Source: Hirudo medicinalis
Taxonomy: Eukaryota; Annelida; Clitellata; Hirudinida; Hirudinidae
Direction of reading: 5' to 3'
Assembly: GCA_011800805.1 (NCBI GenBank)
Contig: MPNW01000135.1
Coordinates: forward strand, 108,439 to 154,789
DNA length: 46,351 nucleotides
This document shows, piece after piece, positions 11,281-23,500 of this stretch; the stretch's first letter is position 1, and every line of letters starts with the position of its first letter. Under the pieces are notes generated by a model that searched no databases, was not told the origin of the DNA, and saw only the letters and a program-made list of their open reading frames with translations. Both the position numbers and the translations under genes were made by a program.

Positions 11281-12320
11281 GTTATCTCTTGATATGTTTT
11301 CTCACCTAACATCAACCTCTCGTACCTGAGCCGGGTAAACTCTTGACCTCGCTTGACCTTCGAAGTGGGATATTGCGAGAAAAAAATGAATCGTTCATCA
11401 TTCCAAATTTAGCAAATCCTGAAATAACATTGCGACCATCACGCCATTTTCGAGTTTCACTTGCGAGGTTCAAAAAAGTCTAAAATTTATCTAAAAAATG
11501 AATGGCGCATTTACCGTCTTCCATTAAAAGTTTGCCGATGATTTTCATGAATCAAAAATATAAAAAAAAAAACATAACAAAGCAAAAAAAATTAAAGGCT
11601 CTACTTTTGTGCACCTCACATTCTAAACTTGTCTCTTTTTCAACGATTTCATGTCTAAACCAAGCTTCTATTCACGAGTTTTTATGCGACAACCAATATT
11701 AATTCTTGTCGTGCCTTTCGTTAAACCATTCGCACCCAACTGCCGCCATAGAGGAGCTTTTAACTTAGAGAATTTTTTTTAATTTCAAGCTTAAATGAAA
11801 AAGTTGAATTTAAAATAAAATAAAATACACAAAAAAATCTCAGCAATTTAAAAGTGCACTTGCGCAGCCATCTCTCGAATCGGTCAGGTAACCGACAAGC
11901 TATCGTCGCTCGATTTTATGTCTTCGGCCTGACATACATTTCGTGAACTGACCCAAATTGTTTTTCTCCTCATCAACTGCTCCACTGACCGTAAGAGGTC
12001 GTGCACAACTTTCTTGGATTTATATGACGGTCATAAACACGTGTCCATTCTCGACCCACATCTCCGCCAAGAGTCCACTTAATAAACGATAAAGCAGTGC
12101 AAATGTTACTAATATTATTGGATTTGAGTTCAAATGTTTAAAATAAAAAAATGAATTGTATACCTTGTAAAAGATAAATTAATGTCTCAATAAATTCTAA
12201 GATAATTTCACTTTTGACTCATTTCATATCTTGTCATTCCCGATGATGAAGCGTCAGACTCAAATTTCGCTTAAATTTCAAGGCTTTCAATCTCTTCGTA
12301 ACTAACAATTCTTTCAAAAT
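11281..12320. other. Intergenic stretch without recognisable gene
   Basis: AT-rich sequence; 11870-12080 is more GC-rich but carries no convincing exon. Confidence 0.4.
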
Positions 12321-12342
12321 AAGAAAGAGCAACAACAACAGC

Positions 12343-12376
<34 letters not shown>

Positions 12377-12528
12377 GCAGCAACAGCAACAACAACAGCA
12401 ACAGCTTGACGAACAATAATAAAACTTAATTAATAAAGAAAATGGACAACCAAAGCACCTTTAATGACTGCTCCAACTTCATAGGTAGTGGATGAGTTGA
12501 TCNAATAAGCAACAGCAACAACAACACC

Positions 12529-12571
<43 letters not shown>

Positions 12572-12605
12572 GCAGCAACAGCAACAACAACAGCAACAGC
12601 AACAC
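12321..12605. repeat. Two (CAA)n/(CAG) arrays on either side of an N gap
   Basis: Arrays at 12321-12404 and 12510-12605 end with the same interrupted pattern (CAG CAG CAA CAG CAA CAA CAA CAG CAA CAG). A single N at 12503 lies between them. The shared interruption pattern suggests one locus assembled twice, or a recent duplication. Poly-Leu and poly-Val frames here are not genes. Confidence 0.8.
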
Positions 12606-12719
12606 AAAACATTTGAGACGAAATCACTTTTAAAAGTGTCAAACCATTGGAAAATCAATCTCTTCACCAACTGCATCCATCCGTAATGTAAATTATTGTG
12701 TTTTGTTATAATATTTTGT

Positions 12720-13616
12720 TATAATAATTAATATTTATTATTATTATTAAAATTAATTATTATTATTATTAATTATTATTATTATTAATATTATTATTAT
12801 TAACGTGTGTCAAAAATTCAAATTAAAAGGAATTTAAAGAAACAAAATAAAACAAAATATTACTGAACTGTCAGTTCAGCCAAGCATAGGAAGCACATCA
12901 GACCATGACAAAGTTTGTTTTCTGCTCGCACAGACGACAGATACCGACATCTGATCGCCTATAACTAAATGATAAGAACAGTTACTTAAGAAAACTTAAT
13001 CTAGATGAAGTAGCAAACAACTTCATTATTTCCCTACGACTCTTAAATTATTATATAACTTATACGATAATATAATAACTTTTAGTTAAGTCAAACTAAA
13101 ACTTACTTGAATTGCATATTGCTAATAAAATATTACTTCCAACAATATTTAATATTACTTCCAAAGTAATTATTTATTATTGGTAAAAGTTAGTTTTATT
13201 ATATAGTTACAAAAATTGTTAATAAATAATTTATTATTATTATTAAGAAATAAATTCTTTTAACAACTTATTATTAAGCAAATCTTAATTAGTTTTATTA
13301 TATAGTTACAAAATTGTTCATGTCCGGGGATGATATAAACTCTAATAACATTCTGGCACCAGAAAAATCAATCAGAACCCCATCAATCAAGACCTATGAG
13401 CTGATGAGGAAGAAGAAGAAGACGATGAAGATGATAATGATGACAATAAAGCTGATGATGATGATGATGAAATCACGAGGTGGTTTAAATGTGATAACGT
13501 ATCGTCCATCATGGCGATTAATTATTTATTTAATGCTTGTTGATGATGATTTTGTTGCTAATTTTAAATAATATTGTCACTGACATGGAAATATTTTATG
13601 AACAAATTTATGAAAT
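12720..13616. other. AT-rich intergenic with ATT tracts
   Basis: ATT runs lie near 12730-12800. A nearly perfect 17-base palindrome ctgaactgtcagttcag lies at 12863-12879. No gene was recognised. Confidence 0.4.
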
Positions 13617-13682
13617 AGCGCCTCTGACGCTATGCAAATGGGGCATTATAAATTAACTATTATTATTATTATTATTATTATG
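13617..13682 (-). repeat. Dispersed repeat with GCGCCTCTGACGC core, copy 2
   Basis: It reads gcgcctctgacgctatgcaaatggggcattataaatta followed by (ATT)n. The layout is the same as at 8129, including the octamer-like ATGCAAAT and the ATT tail. Confidence 0.75.
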
Positions 13683-15167
13683 AATTTAATCCAATATTCT
13701 AATTAATAAGGAAAAATTTGTATTGCAAAAATAAATTGCAATTATCAAGAAGCCGCGGGCACAATTAAGATGAACATTAGGTAGGATTTTTTTTCACAGA
13801 ACGATGACAATTTATGATTTGCCTCCATGGTGTCCTTGTTAATAACTGTTGCTGCAAGGATAGAGGCATCGATGGGTAAGTCTTAGACCGCAAAAAGTGT
13901 TTTTTCCAGACAGAAAGCATTCTTTTTTCCTTGAGCCAAGTGTCTGTCGTTGGTTCGAAAACCAACCTCGAGGAAATTTAAAAGTCATCAAAATAAAATA
14001 AAAAATAATAAAATAAAAAATAATGAAAAAAGCTTTTTGACAAGCGCGAGTTGACATGGATTTTAGCAAATTGCAAGTTTTCATGGAGAAATAATTCTGC
14101 CATTTTGTTGAGACTCTAATTTCTAACGAGACATTTCAAGTTATTTCAACTTATTTTTGGCCAGTTTTTCTCTTTAAATTCAATATTACATTTCCAACAT
14201 TAGGTTTTGTCGACTCAAATCTGTGGCTGGTTACTCGTAAAGAAGATGAAAATTAAAGAGCAACAGATGGAGATGGAGGATGACAGAACCACGCTTATTT
14301 AAAATCAATTATTATTATAATTGCAGTAAAATTACACAATATTCAGTAAGACACTGATTGATCAATTGATTAGTACAAAGTATGACCTGAACCGACTTAG
14401 GACTTTGTCAACACTTTTTTTACACATTCCTCTTTCATCTCTACCTCACCTCTTTTCCGGTCTTGATGAGAAGATGCTCAAGGGGAAAAGCACTTCAAGT
14501 TGATCGATAATAATTATTAATTAATAATATAATATTAATCATTATAAATATAAGCTTCTTAAAAAGCCATTCAAAATACATTCTCCGAGCCAAAAAGGGC
14601 AATACCAGTGGCATGACTCTTAAGAATGTGCGAAAACAATGCTCACTTGATGTACGTTCGTCTTCGAAAAGTCTTCAAGAGTTTCTTTGTCAAGAGGAAG
14701 ATCCAACTTCGATCCCCCGGATAGCTTTTATAAAGGGCGATGCCAGCCGACGTGGGCCTCCCATTGGTCGAATATTAATTCATTCGCCGATGTGCGGATG
14801 TGCACGGACGGAGTGAGTAGTCGGGTGGGTGCGGACGCACACGAGATTAATCTCATTTGGACGTTATTTGTTTTTTTTTTATTATTATAAATAATTATTA
14901 TTTGATTTTTAGTGTGATTTAGATATGAAAAGATGATCTTTTAAGAAAAAGGCGCTCCCAACGGGTACGTCGGTCATTTGGTGCTCGACTTCAGAGGAGG
15001 TGGAATATGGCGTCCTGGAAACTACCAGTGTTTGCTAAACTCATATTTCCCTCCCATGTTCTTGATTAAACACGATCGGTCAACGGTTCAACACAGGAAA
15101 GAACGACATGTAAACTTTCTGAAGTCCACTTTTTATTTTCCCAGTTCTGTTTTACGAAAAACAAAAT
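13683..15167. other. Intergenic with a GC-richer patch and TATA-like site
   Basis: 14700-14850 is distinctly GC-richer. It contains TATAAA at 14729-14734, followed 20-110 bases later by short plus-strand frames without known homology. It could be a core promoter with a 5' exon (a GTGAGT donor-like site lies near 14812), but no downstream exon can be assigned. Confidence 0.25.
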
Positions 15168-15216
<49 letters not shown>

Positions 15217-15241
15217 GAAGAAGAAGAAGAAGAAGAAGAAG
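15168..15241. repeat. (AAT)n(AAG)n microsatellite
   Basis: An AAT tract of about 15 units passes directly into about nine AAG units. Confidence 0.95.
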
Positions 15242-16395
15242 TAATTGAGAAAGATCTTACTTGTTTTTGTGAAAAATATTCTGAAATGGTTAAAATAATT
15301 AGCGAATATTTTTGTCTTGGAGTGAGATTGTTCCGTTCGGCCATCTCGTTCTCCTGAGAGACCATCTCATCTCGTCCCAGTGCTCACACGTGCGTATTAT
15401 CGCGTGTCTCAAGCGCTCTTCATTGTCTTGAAATGTTAGAGTTTGTAAATTCCTTCAGGCTTTTGTCATACCAATGTTTTTTACTACACCCTCTCGCTTA
15501 TAATCCAGTTTGTAATCTCAAGTTCAATAATTTCCAATGTGATTCAAATTTGTTTTATTTTGTCACGATTTTCGACTAATTCTCAGATTTGTTCAAAATT
15601 ATCTGACACAGAAGATGTCATCTATTTAAATATTTCAATATCATCCTAAATAACCTTGAGAAAAAGTCAAGAAACGTTACTGTGGCACATGCACAGTGAC
15701 ATCATTACATCTGCATCAATTTTTGTCACAAGTATCGCTTAAAGGCCGGAAAAGCAATTATAGCAAGAATAGGAAATCCCCTCACCTCCACTCACCTCAG
15801 CGCTACCATAAAAAAAAATTAATAAATAAAATTATTTCGAAGTCGAAGAGACGAATGAAAAGAAATTACAGACACACAGGCACCTGCAGGAGGACTTCAA
15901 GAAGGCAAAATGCTAAAGGTTACGAAATGCGAACTTGGCGTGACTTTCGTTGTGACCAACGAGCAGTCTATCGATCAAATTTCTTATTTATCAATGGGGA
16001 CATCTTGTAACTTCTAAACATGTCATTTTTAAAATCTGAGGGAATAAATATTGCCGCACTGGGCACTTGATAACCAGCAACGAGAAACAAATATCCACAA
16101 ACATCCACCGGTCGATATCCTTTTCGATCCCTACATTAATTGGGATTAACATTCATTTATCATAATCTCACTAAAAGGTACACAAGCGACACAGAAATTG
16201 CCTTCCAAAACTAAACCAAGTGCGCAGGAAAAGATGGATCGAGATATTTCTGATGGATTGGTCGTCCGTTTTTACGCTCGAATGAACAAGAATACTCTTG
16301 AGACGTCTCGAACGTCCTGTCAAATCATGCTGCGCCTCTCCAGTCCCCCGGTACATGCACTTGGTCACTCGCTCCATCATCCCAGGGCGACGAAT
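15242..16395. other. Intergenic stretch with short unassigned frames
   Basis: Plus-strand frames at 15696-16010 and 16198-16614 are open but match nothing I recognise, and their residue patterns are not convincing. I leave them unannotated as genes. Confidence 0.3.
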
Positions 16396-16480
16396 TTGCC
16401 GCCATCTGGTCAGGTTTACGTCATTCCACGCGCTATACTACGGCTTCCACTGACACGTATCCATTCTCCCGCCTATAAAT
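16396..16480 (+). promoter_or_regulatory. Promoter-like cluster: CRE-like site and TATA box
   Basis: A CRE-like TTACGTCAT at 16416-16424 is followed 50 bases later by CCTATAAATT (TATA box at 16474-16480) in a locally GC-rich patch. A transcript would start near 16505. The only following ATG frame is 43 codons and unrecognised. Sequence inspection alone supports this weakly. Confidence 0.25.
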
Positions 16481-19222
16481 TAAAGAATTTCAAAATAGCA
16501 CTCTCCAATAAAGTCAGAGACATTGATTTAGATCCATCCACGTTGACGGATGGAAGGCATGAATCACCAATGCGTTGGTTCGAATTTTGTAACGTTTCCA
16601 GATTTATCTCGTAAAATCCATAGCTTTCCAGGTAGATTCCAGAATTTCGTTGAAAATACTTCTTCTGTCCTGTTATTCTCGAACTGAGTGGTTGAAACCC
16701 GAGGCTACTAGAGTGAATGTCATGACTTTCTGCAGAAAATTGAGATGATAATGTTATTATTACCTTCATGGTTGGTCTCATGGGAGAGATTTATCAAAAT
16801 CGTTCTATTCGAAATTAGTTCAACATCTTGTCAAAAAAAAAGACTTCTTAATTGTTGAATTGAATGTTGTCAATATTAATAGAATTCCTTGAAAATCAAA
16901 TTTCTAAGGGAGGTAAGGCATGATAAGGTGTGAAATTCCATCGCATTACGACATTTTCTCAAGCTTTACCAATCTTTATCAGCCTCGTAATCTAAACGAG
17001 GACAATCTTGAGAATCTTGAGAACAATCAATTTTACAGATTGACTTCATAAACTTTACATTTTGTTCTTATGTTCCGAAAACACTTTTAAAATATATTCT
17101 GCTTTGAATTCCTGTCACTCAGTTTAATTTTGTTCTATGATTTATAAGTCGTCCTCTTAGCAGCAAGAAATTCCCTCCGGGCGAAACTCATGGACACCCT
17201 TTAATTCTTTTTATCATCCATTTTTCATTAAATTGTAATGCTCAGTTTATAACTATTCCCCGGAGTTTTTGTTGAGAAATAAAAGATAATCGATAGTATT
17301 TTGATATTGATTACTGAAGCATCCAGCCTTTTAAGACATCAACCACACCAAGAGATAAGAATATTTATCATCACATTCGTTTTCCTGATAAAAGAGAGCT
17401 ATAAATATTATGGATGCCATTTGTGCCGAAGATTTATTTATGAGAAATCTTAAGCATGAGGTAATTCTCAATATTGACATGACGAATCGAAAAACTCGCA
17501 TTTTGGAGTCAAGATTGATTGATGATCAGATCACGAATCAAAGCATTTTTTTAATCGACTTTTGTAACTAACTGCAATTTAATTATGGACGTGAGTTTTA
17601 GATCTTGTCGTAAAGAACTAAGAACAGAATTATTGTCAAAAATGACGTACTCTGAGATTAAACTGAGAAATTTAAAAGATGACCGCTCATCAGAATGAAC
17701 TTGATTATTGATGTCAAGGAAACAATAATGATTGCTTTGGAGGAACAGACGAAATATTGTCATCCTCTCAAAGTTAGCAAAAGTCAGAATAAATGAATTG
17801 AGAAATCACTTCGATACAAACATTGTATTTTGCTCTGGGTGTTATTTACGCACATTGCAAGTGAAAAGTAACAAATTACGCATTACACCACAATTTCTCG
17901 CCTTTTAGTGAGCGAGAATAAAGATATGAAAAATATTTTTATCGGGGTGCGAATATCTTCAGGGTTTCGAAGAAAAGTCTCTTAACGAGTCGAAGGCAGC
18001 GCCTAAGCGATGTTATCTCGATCGCGAAATTAGGTTCATTCCATCCCTTCGTGCAAGTCGTTCTGGCGAGAGTTGTAACTTTCATACCCCTTCACCGTTT
18101 TATTCGTCTAATCCAGATTAGTGTAACACGAGTTTAGCTGGCATTCAAGACAACAGGTACAATATGCTCCAAGGCGCGTCCCGTTCAAAACAAAGCGGCA
18201 GGAGGAAAACAAAGATTAAAATATCACTCGCACGTCATAGGCCTCTGGCCAGAGAGGATGAAGTTTTTTCGAACATTTTCCATGTTATCTTTTCTTTTCA
18301 CAACAAAATGAAAGAAATTACCCATCCTAAAGAATCGGAGAAGTCGTTATCACCTTCTCTTCGACGCCTTTTCGAAAATATCTCCCTTTATTACTCGCAA
18401 GCTTAAAAGTGCACCAATAAATTAACACATTTTTGAATACTTATCTAAAACAAAAGACTAAAGTGTTCTTTATTACCTTAATGAAGATGTCCAGCTGTCT
18501 TTGTAATTGGCTTTTTTGAGCGATTTTCTTGATGCGTCTACTTTCTAAGCAATGTTTTTTTTAATTTTGAACTAACTTATTTTAGAAATACACAAATTTA
18601 AAAATTTAACTGCAATTTATTTGACGCTAATGAATTCATATTAATCGTCGTTGATTGACGTTTACGTTATTCCACTTAATCCTTCTAAAATTGCTTGCCA
18701 CAATTTCAAAATTAATTTTTAGGATTAATGCATGTAAAGTTAAAAAAAAACATCATGCCAAGAAGCAATAAGAATTTTTAAGAAGCAATTTTAGAGGTTA
18801 GGAAAATTCACCCTATGCAGGAAAGGAGGCAAAACATAATTACGAATTAAGACTTGAACATTTTTGATGTGCATTAATTATTTAAATATGAAATAATTAT
18901 TTCCAGATAGCTTAAAATCAAAACAAACTTCAAGTAATTTTCCACAGGTTTACTCTAGCATTGAGTTGTTTTTTTAATAACTCCTAATTATTATGTCAGA
19001 TTAAAATTAAACGGTTAAATTTTTGTTTTCTAAAATTATTCAAGAGTTCAGAATTTCCTAAAAACATCAGCTGATTAAGGAATTCTGAAGGCGGAGTCGG
19101 CCTTGATTATACAGGTTGACCTTAATAACTGCACTCCGCCTGTAAACAAAGGAGTAGTTACTGGTTCTATCATAAGTGAAGTCGAGGTCTAGAAGGATCT
19201 GTTGGTAAAGCTGATCGTTCAA
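16481..19222. other. Region upstream of WIPI with several small unassigned frames
   Basis: Plus-strand small frames include 17410-17571 (53 aa starting MDAICAEDLF), 17585-17698 (37 aa, FRSCRKELRTEL...) and 18164-18406 (80 aa, basic N-terminus, ends SLYYSQA). None shows homology or splice context that I can defend. The last 150 bases should contain the WIPI 5' UTR. Confidence 0.3.
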
Positions 19223-20469
19223 ATGAATTTTAACGAACCTCAAGATGAAGCAAGTACAGCGTCTGGTTCTCCGTGCTATGCCAATTTCAATCAAGATTAC
19301 TCGTAAGTTATTTTTGTTCGATTTGTCATCCCTGGCTAGGGATAAAAACAAGACAAAAGAGGCAAAGCCATTTTGCGAGTTACGTTCGATATCTGAATTC
19401 TCAGTTTGGAAAATAAAGCTCGATATTGAAGATTTTGAATGACTATTATAAGAATTTGTAATGTTACTTGTTTTGTCGTTCACCTAGATGCCTTATAGTC
19501 GGTCGAAAAGGTGATTACACAATATTCACTCTTAGTTGCATCAACTCAGCTCTTCCAGCAACTCATAAATCTGGTTTGTACTGAATGCTTTCATTATTTC
19601 CATGATAAATATATTACATTCTACAAATTGTTTTGACCTAATCAAAAAAAAAAATAGTTTTTTTTCTACTGCTTCAATGAATAGACTATCAGCTGTCAGA
19701 ATCATTTTCATGGTTATTAACTGAAATTTTCCATGTTGAACAATGGCAATGTAAATTATTTTATTTGTTTCTTGCTGACAAAAATTGATAAATTAATTTT
19801 GTTAACTTTTTTTGTTATTTTGGATGCAATTTTTATTTTTAAAATTAATTAATCACTTCAACTACGAGAAGATAAATGTTGAATGCAAAACTTTTGGAAA
19901 GTGGAAAATAAAAACGAATTTCAAGATGAAAAGATTTATTTCTGAACATTTCTTAAGAAACAGTGATGCTCACTGGATTCATTAATAACCTCAAATTAAT
20001 ACAAAACATATTCGAATTTGTTTCGAAACATTTGCACCTAAATTCATTTATTTGAATTCTTTCTATCAGAAGCAGAGGATGTGATCCTAGTGGAGAGGTT
20101 GTTTTCCACAAGTCTGATTGCCCTGGTAACTGCCAGCCAGCCATCCAAGTTGGTCCTTCACCACTTCAAGAAGCACAAGGAAGTCTGCTCCTACAAATAT
20201 GCCAGCAACATACTGTCCATCAAACTCAATAAGATGGTTTGTATAGTTGTTGTCTTTCAGTACAATGTTATGTGCTGTTGCAATTTGTGGTAATTTGTTG
20301 GTTCTTTACTGTGTTTCACTGTGTTGATATGCTGTGATTGTCTATTTTTGTTGAGTGATTTTCCTACTATGCTTTTTTTCTAATATTAGTCATTTTAATT
20401 AATTATAATATTGATTTATTAATTACTTTGAAATTTGATTACTTCTTACTTCTTTGGCAATGTTCATGA

Positions 20470-20532
<63 letters not shown>

Positions 20533-23500
20533 GCCTAATGAATATTCATTAGAATTTTGAAAAACTGACCCCTACCTGAATGATTTGGTCTTAATGCAAC
20601 CAGCTTAATGCTAGTGCAACCAAATGTTGTGCTGTTTGTGAGTTTGAATGTGTGGAGTTCAATCACCATCCTTGGCAATGTGCTTGTCAAGATGACATTT
20701 TGGCAGATCGCTCATTCGAATTGATTGATGACATTGAATTGATTGATGGGAATTTTGGTAATCATCTTTCTTTTTATCTAGAATGACTTTTCCAAATAAA
20801 TTTTTATAATCTGCTTATTTATCAACATCCACGAGATCTCATCGTTGGTTCAAGATCAAGTAAACACCGTTCGAGCTATTTTGAGGACCCATAATCATCA
20901 CCCCTGGAAACACTTGAAAATTGTTTTATTTTCATTTGCTTGAGATAATTATAAATTAGTTCCATTCATGAAATAACTCATTTAATGAATAATAAACAAC
21001 ATTAATGGAATTGATGCGATAGATTATTAATTACACGGAAATGCACGTATGGATTGCACGATTCTAGTCCCTCGTGACGATTACGGATTAGCGATATTCA
21101 TAAAAACAGCACATTTAGTGAATGTAATGCAACATCGACAAAAACATTTCTTTAGCAATGGAGGACTTACGGCTTGCAAAATACCAAAACAAAGATCTTG
21201 TGAACATGACTCTGAATTCTTCCTCGAGTTCTTGCGTTTAAGAATTACTCGCGATGCAAAAGCATGCCTTAGATTTCCAGGAAGATTTCCAGAAAGCTTT
21301 GTTAAGCTTAATGTCTTAAATTTCTGGGACAAAATTCTCCTTTTTTTTACTTATTAATCCAATTAATTTAAGTTATTGTTCTGATGGAAAGATAAACTAT
21401 TATTAAATTCTACATTAACTTAAATAAATATCATCAACTTCTGTGAATTGACTTAAGTGCAATTCATTGAAAAGGAAGTTGAGGCCAATGTCATCAATTT
21501 ATTTGGTTTCTTGTGGCAATTGCATACATTTGATTGACACTTTTAGCTCGCTCACATCAAACCAACACGTTGACATTGAGTAATTAGCTTAATTCATACA
21601 ATTAAAGTTCTTAAAAGTAATTATCAATCAGAAACATTTGTAATAATATAAGATCACTTAGGCAGGAGTAAGCCTAATTTATTTTTAGTTTAAAGTCATT
21701 ATAAGTTAAGTGCAATTTAATTGTCAATAAATATCTGATAATATTTGGATACATAGCATTATGATATAATCTCTAGTAATATATTATGATATAATATCTA
21801 GTAGTATATTTTGAAACCACTCACTTCAACAGTAGCACTTTATCAAAACCAAAACCGGCACTCAAATTATCTTGAGTGCATCTTACATCACAAGGCAGTC
21901 TTGTTGAAAACATTATAATTTGCATTTCATAGCGTAATAATATGCACTCGTGATTAGAACAATTAAGACATTGAATGATGTTATCCTATCTACTCACTAA
22001 CAACTAATGTGATATGTGGATTGCATTGAAAAGCACATGACTGCATGAATACCTTAACAGCCATTTTGTCTTGTTTCATCTTGGAAATTCTTTCATTAAT
22101 TTTTCAAATGTCTTAAAGCTTTCTTGAAACTAAATATTCTAAATATCAATTAATTAATTGGAATAATTAATAGATTTATTAATTAATTAAGACTTAATTA
22201 AATCATTGGTTGGATTAATTATTCTGTTTATGAATTAATTAGAAGTTAATTAATTTGCTACTTCACTGATTGGATTAATCAATCGATTTATTAATTAATT
22301 AAAACCATAACTAATGAGTTATTTATTTCTCAATCATTCCAGCGCCTGGTGGTTTGCTTGGAGGATAGCATCTGCATCCACAACATCATCGACATGAGGA
22401 TTCTACACACCATCAAGGACATTCCTCTCAAAACTTATCACTCTCTCACCCTCTCACCTTCGTCATCTCATCCCTACCTTGCCTATGCTGGGAGCAATCA
22501 GACTGGGGAGGTGCTCGTCTTTGACACGGAGAACTTGGTGAGTTCTTTGCCCGAAAATGGTCGAGCGTTTCACGATGCCCATCAAACTTTTGATTGTAGG
22601 AATAGACGCCTCATATTGTTAAGTTAACCAGCAGGAGTCAATGCAATGCTGTTTAGGAAGAGATAACAATGTAAACAGATTGAGATGTTAATTAATTGAA
22701 AGATTACTCATGGAAAATTCAGATAGCCTCTCAGAGTAACAAAAGTACTATTCACAGTTAATCACAAACATTAATAATAATAATAATAGCGACTGTTATT
22801 TGCATATTTATATATTTATTAATTTGCATGTACATTTATTTTCCACAATGAACAACAACGTTCTTTCTGTTCGTTGCAAGTGTGCATTCTGGACCCTCGA
22901 GGCTCACGACAGTCTCCTCTCGACCATGACCATTTCTCAGGACGGACTGCTGCTGGCCACGGCCTCTGTCAAGGTCATTTGTTGTCCTCGAACTTCAGAT
23001 TATCTTTCGACATCTTGATATGACGTATGATGTTTAATTTAAAAACGAAATGTGTTGTGCTCCCGAGACATTTGACCGGAGTTGAAAGGTTCATTAATAA
23101 ATGAAAAGTTGTCGACTAAATGTCACTGCAGGGCACAGTCATTAGGGTGTTTTCAATAGTTGACAAGACGAAAATCTATGAGTTCAGGAGGGGTGTGAAG
23201 AGGTTAGAAATCATTGTCCTGATGAATTTATCAAATATTTGTTGCTTTGAATATTTAAATAAATTGAACATTAAGAAAACAGAACAAACTTACAATGTTG
23301 TAAATATGCGTTCATATATTGATTTTTATTGAATTATGCTTGATGAACATCGGTTGATAATTGTTAAATTGAGTTAACTACATGAAATTAATAATTAATA
23401 ATAATAATAACGGTAATAATGTGGTTATTATTAATGAGCATGTTTTTGTCAGATGTGCTACTGTGTACAGCCTGGCATTCAGTAAGGACTCCACCTTCCT

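Noticed and set aside
12234..12676. Poly-Leu, poly-Val and poly-Cys frames
   Set aside because: Produced by (CAA)n arrays.
15168..15365. Poly-Tyr/poly-Ser frame
   Set aside because: Produced by the AAT/AAG microsatellite.
16198..16614. 138-codon plus-strand frame as a gene
   Set aside because: No homology, no domain, and it runs through the TATA-like region; chance in a GC-richer patch.
19067..19483. 138-codon minus-strand frame
   Set aside because: Antisense to WIPI exon 1 and its intron; no independent support.
21049..21357. 102-codon frame in a WIPI intron
   Set aside because: Overlapping frames are open on both strands and no family was recognised; probably chance or old transposon sequence.
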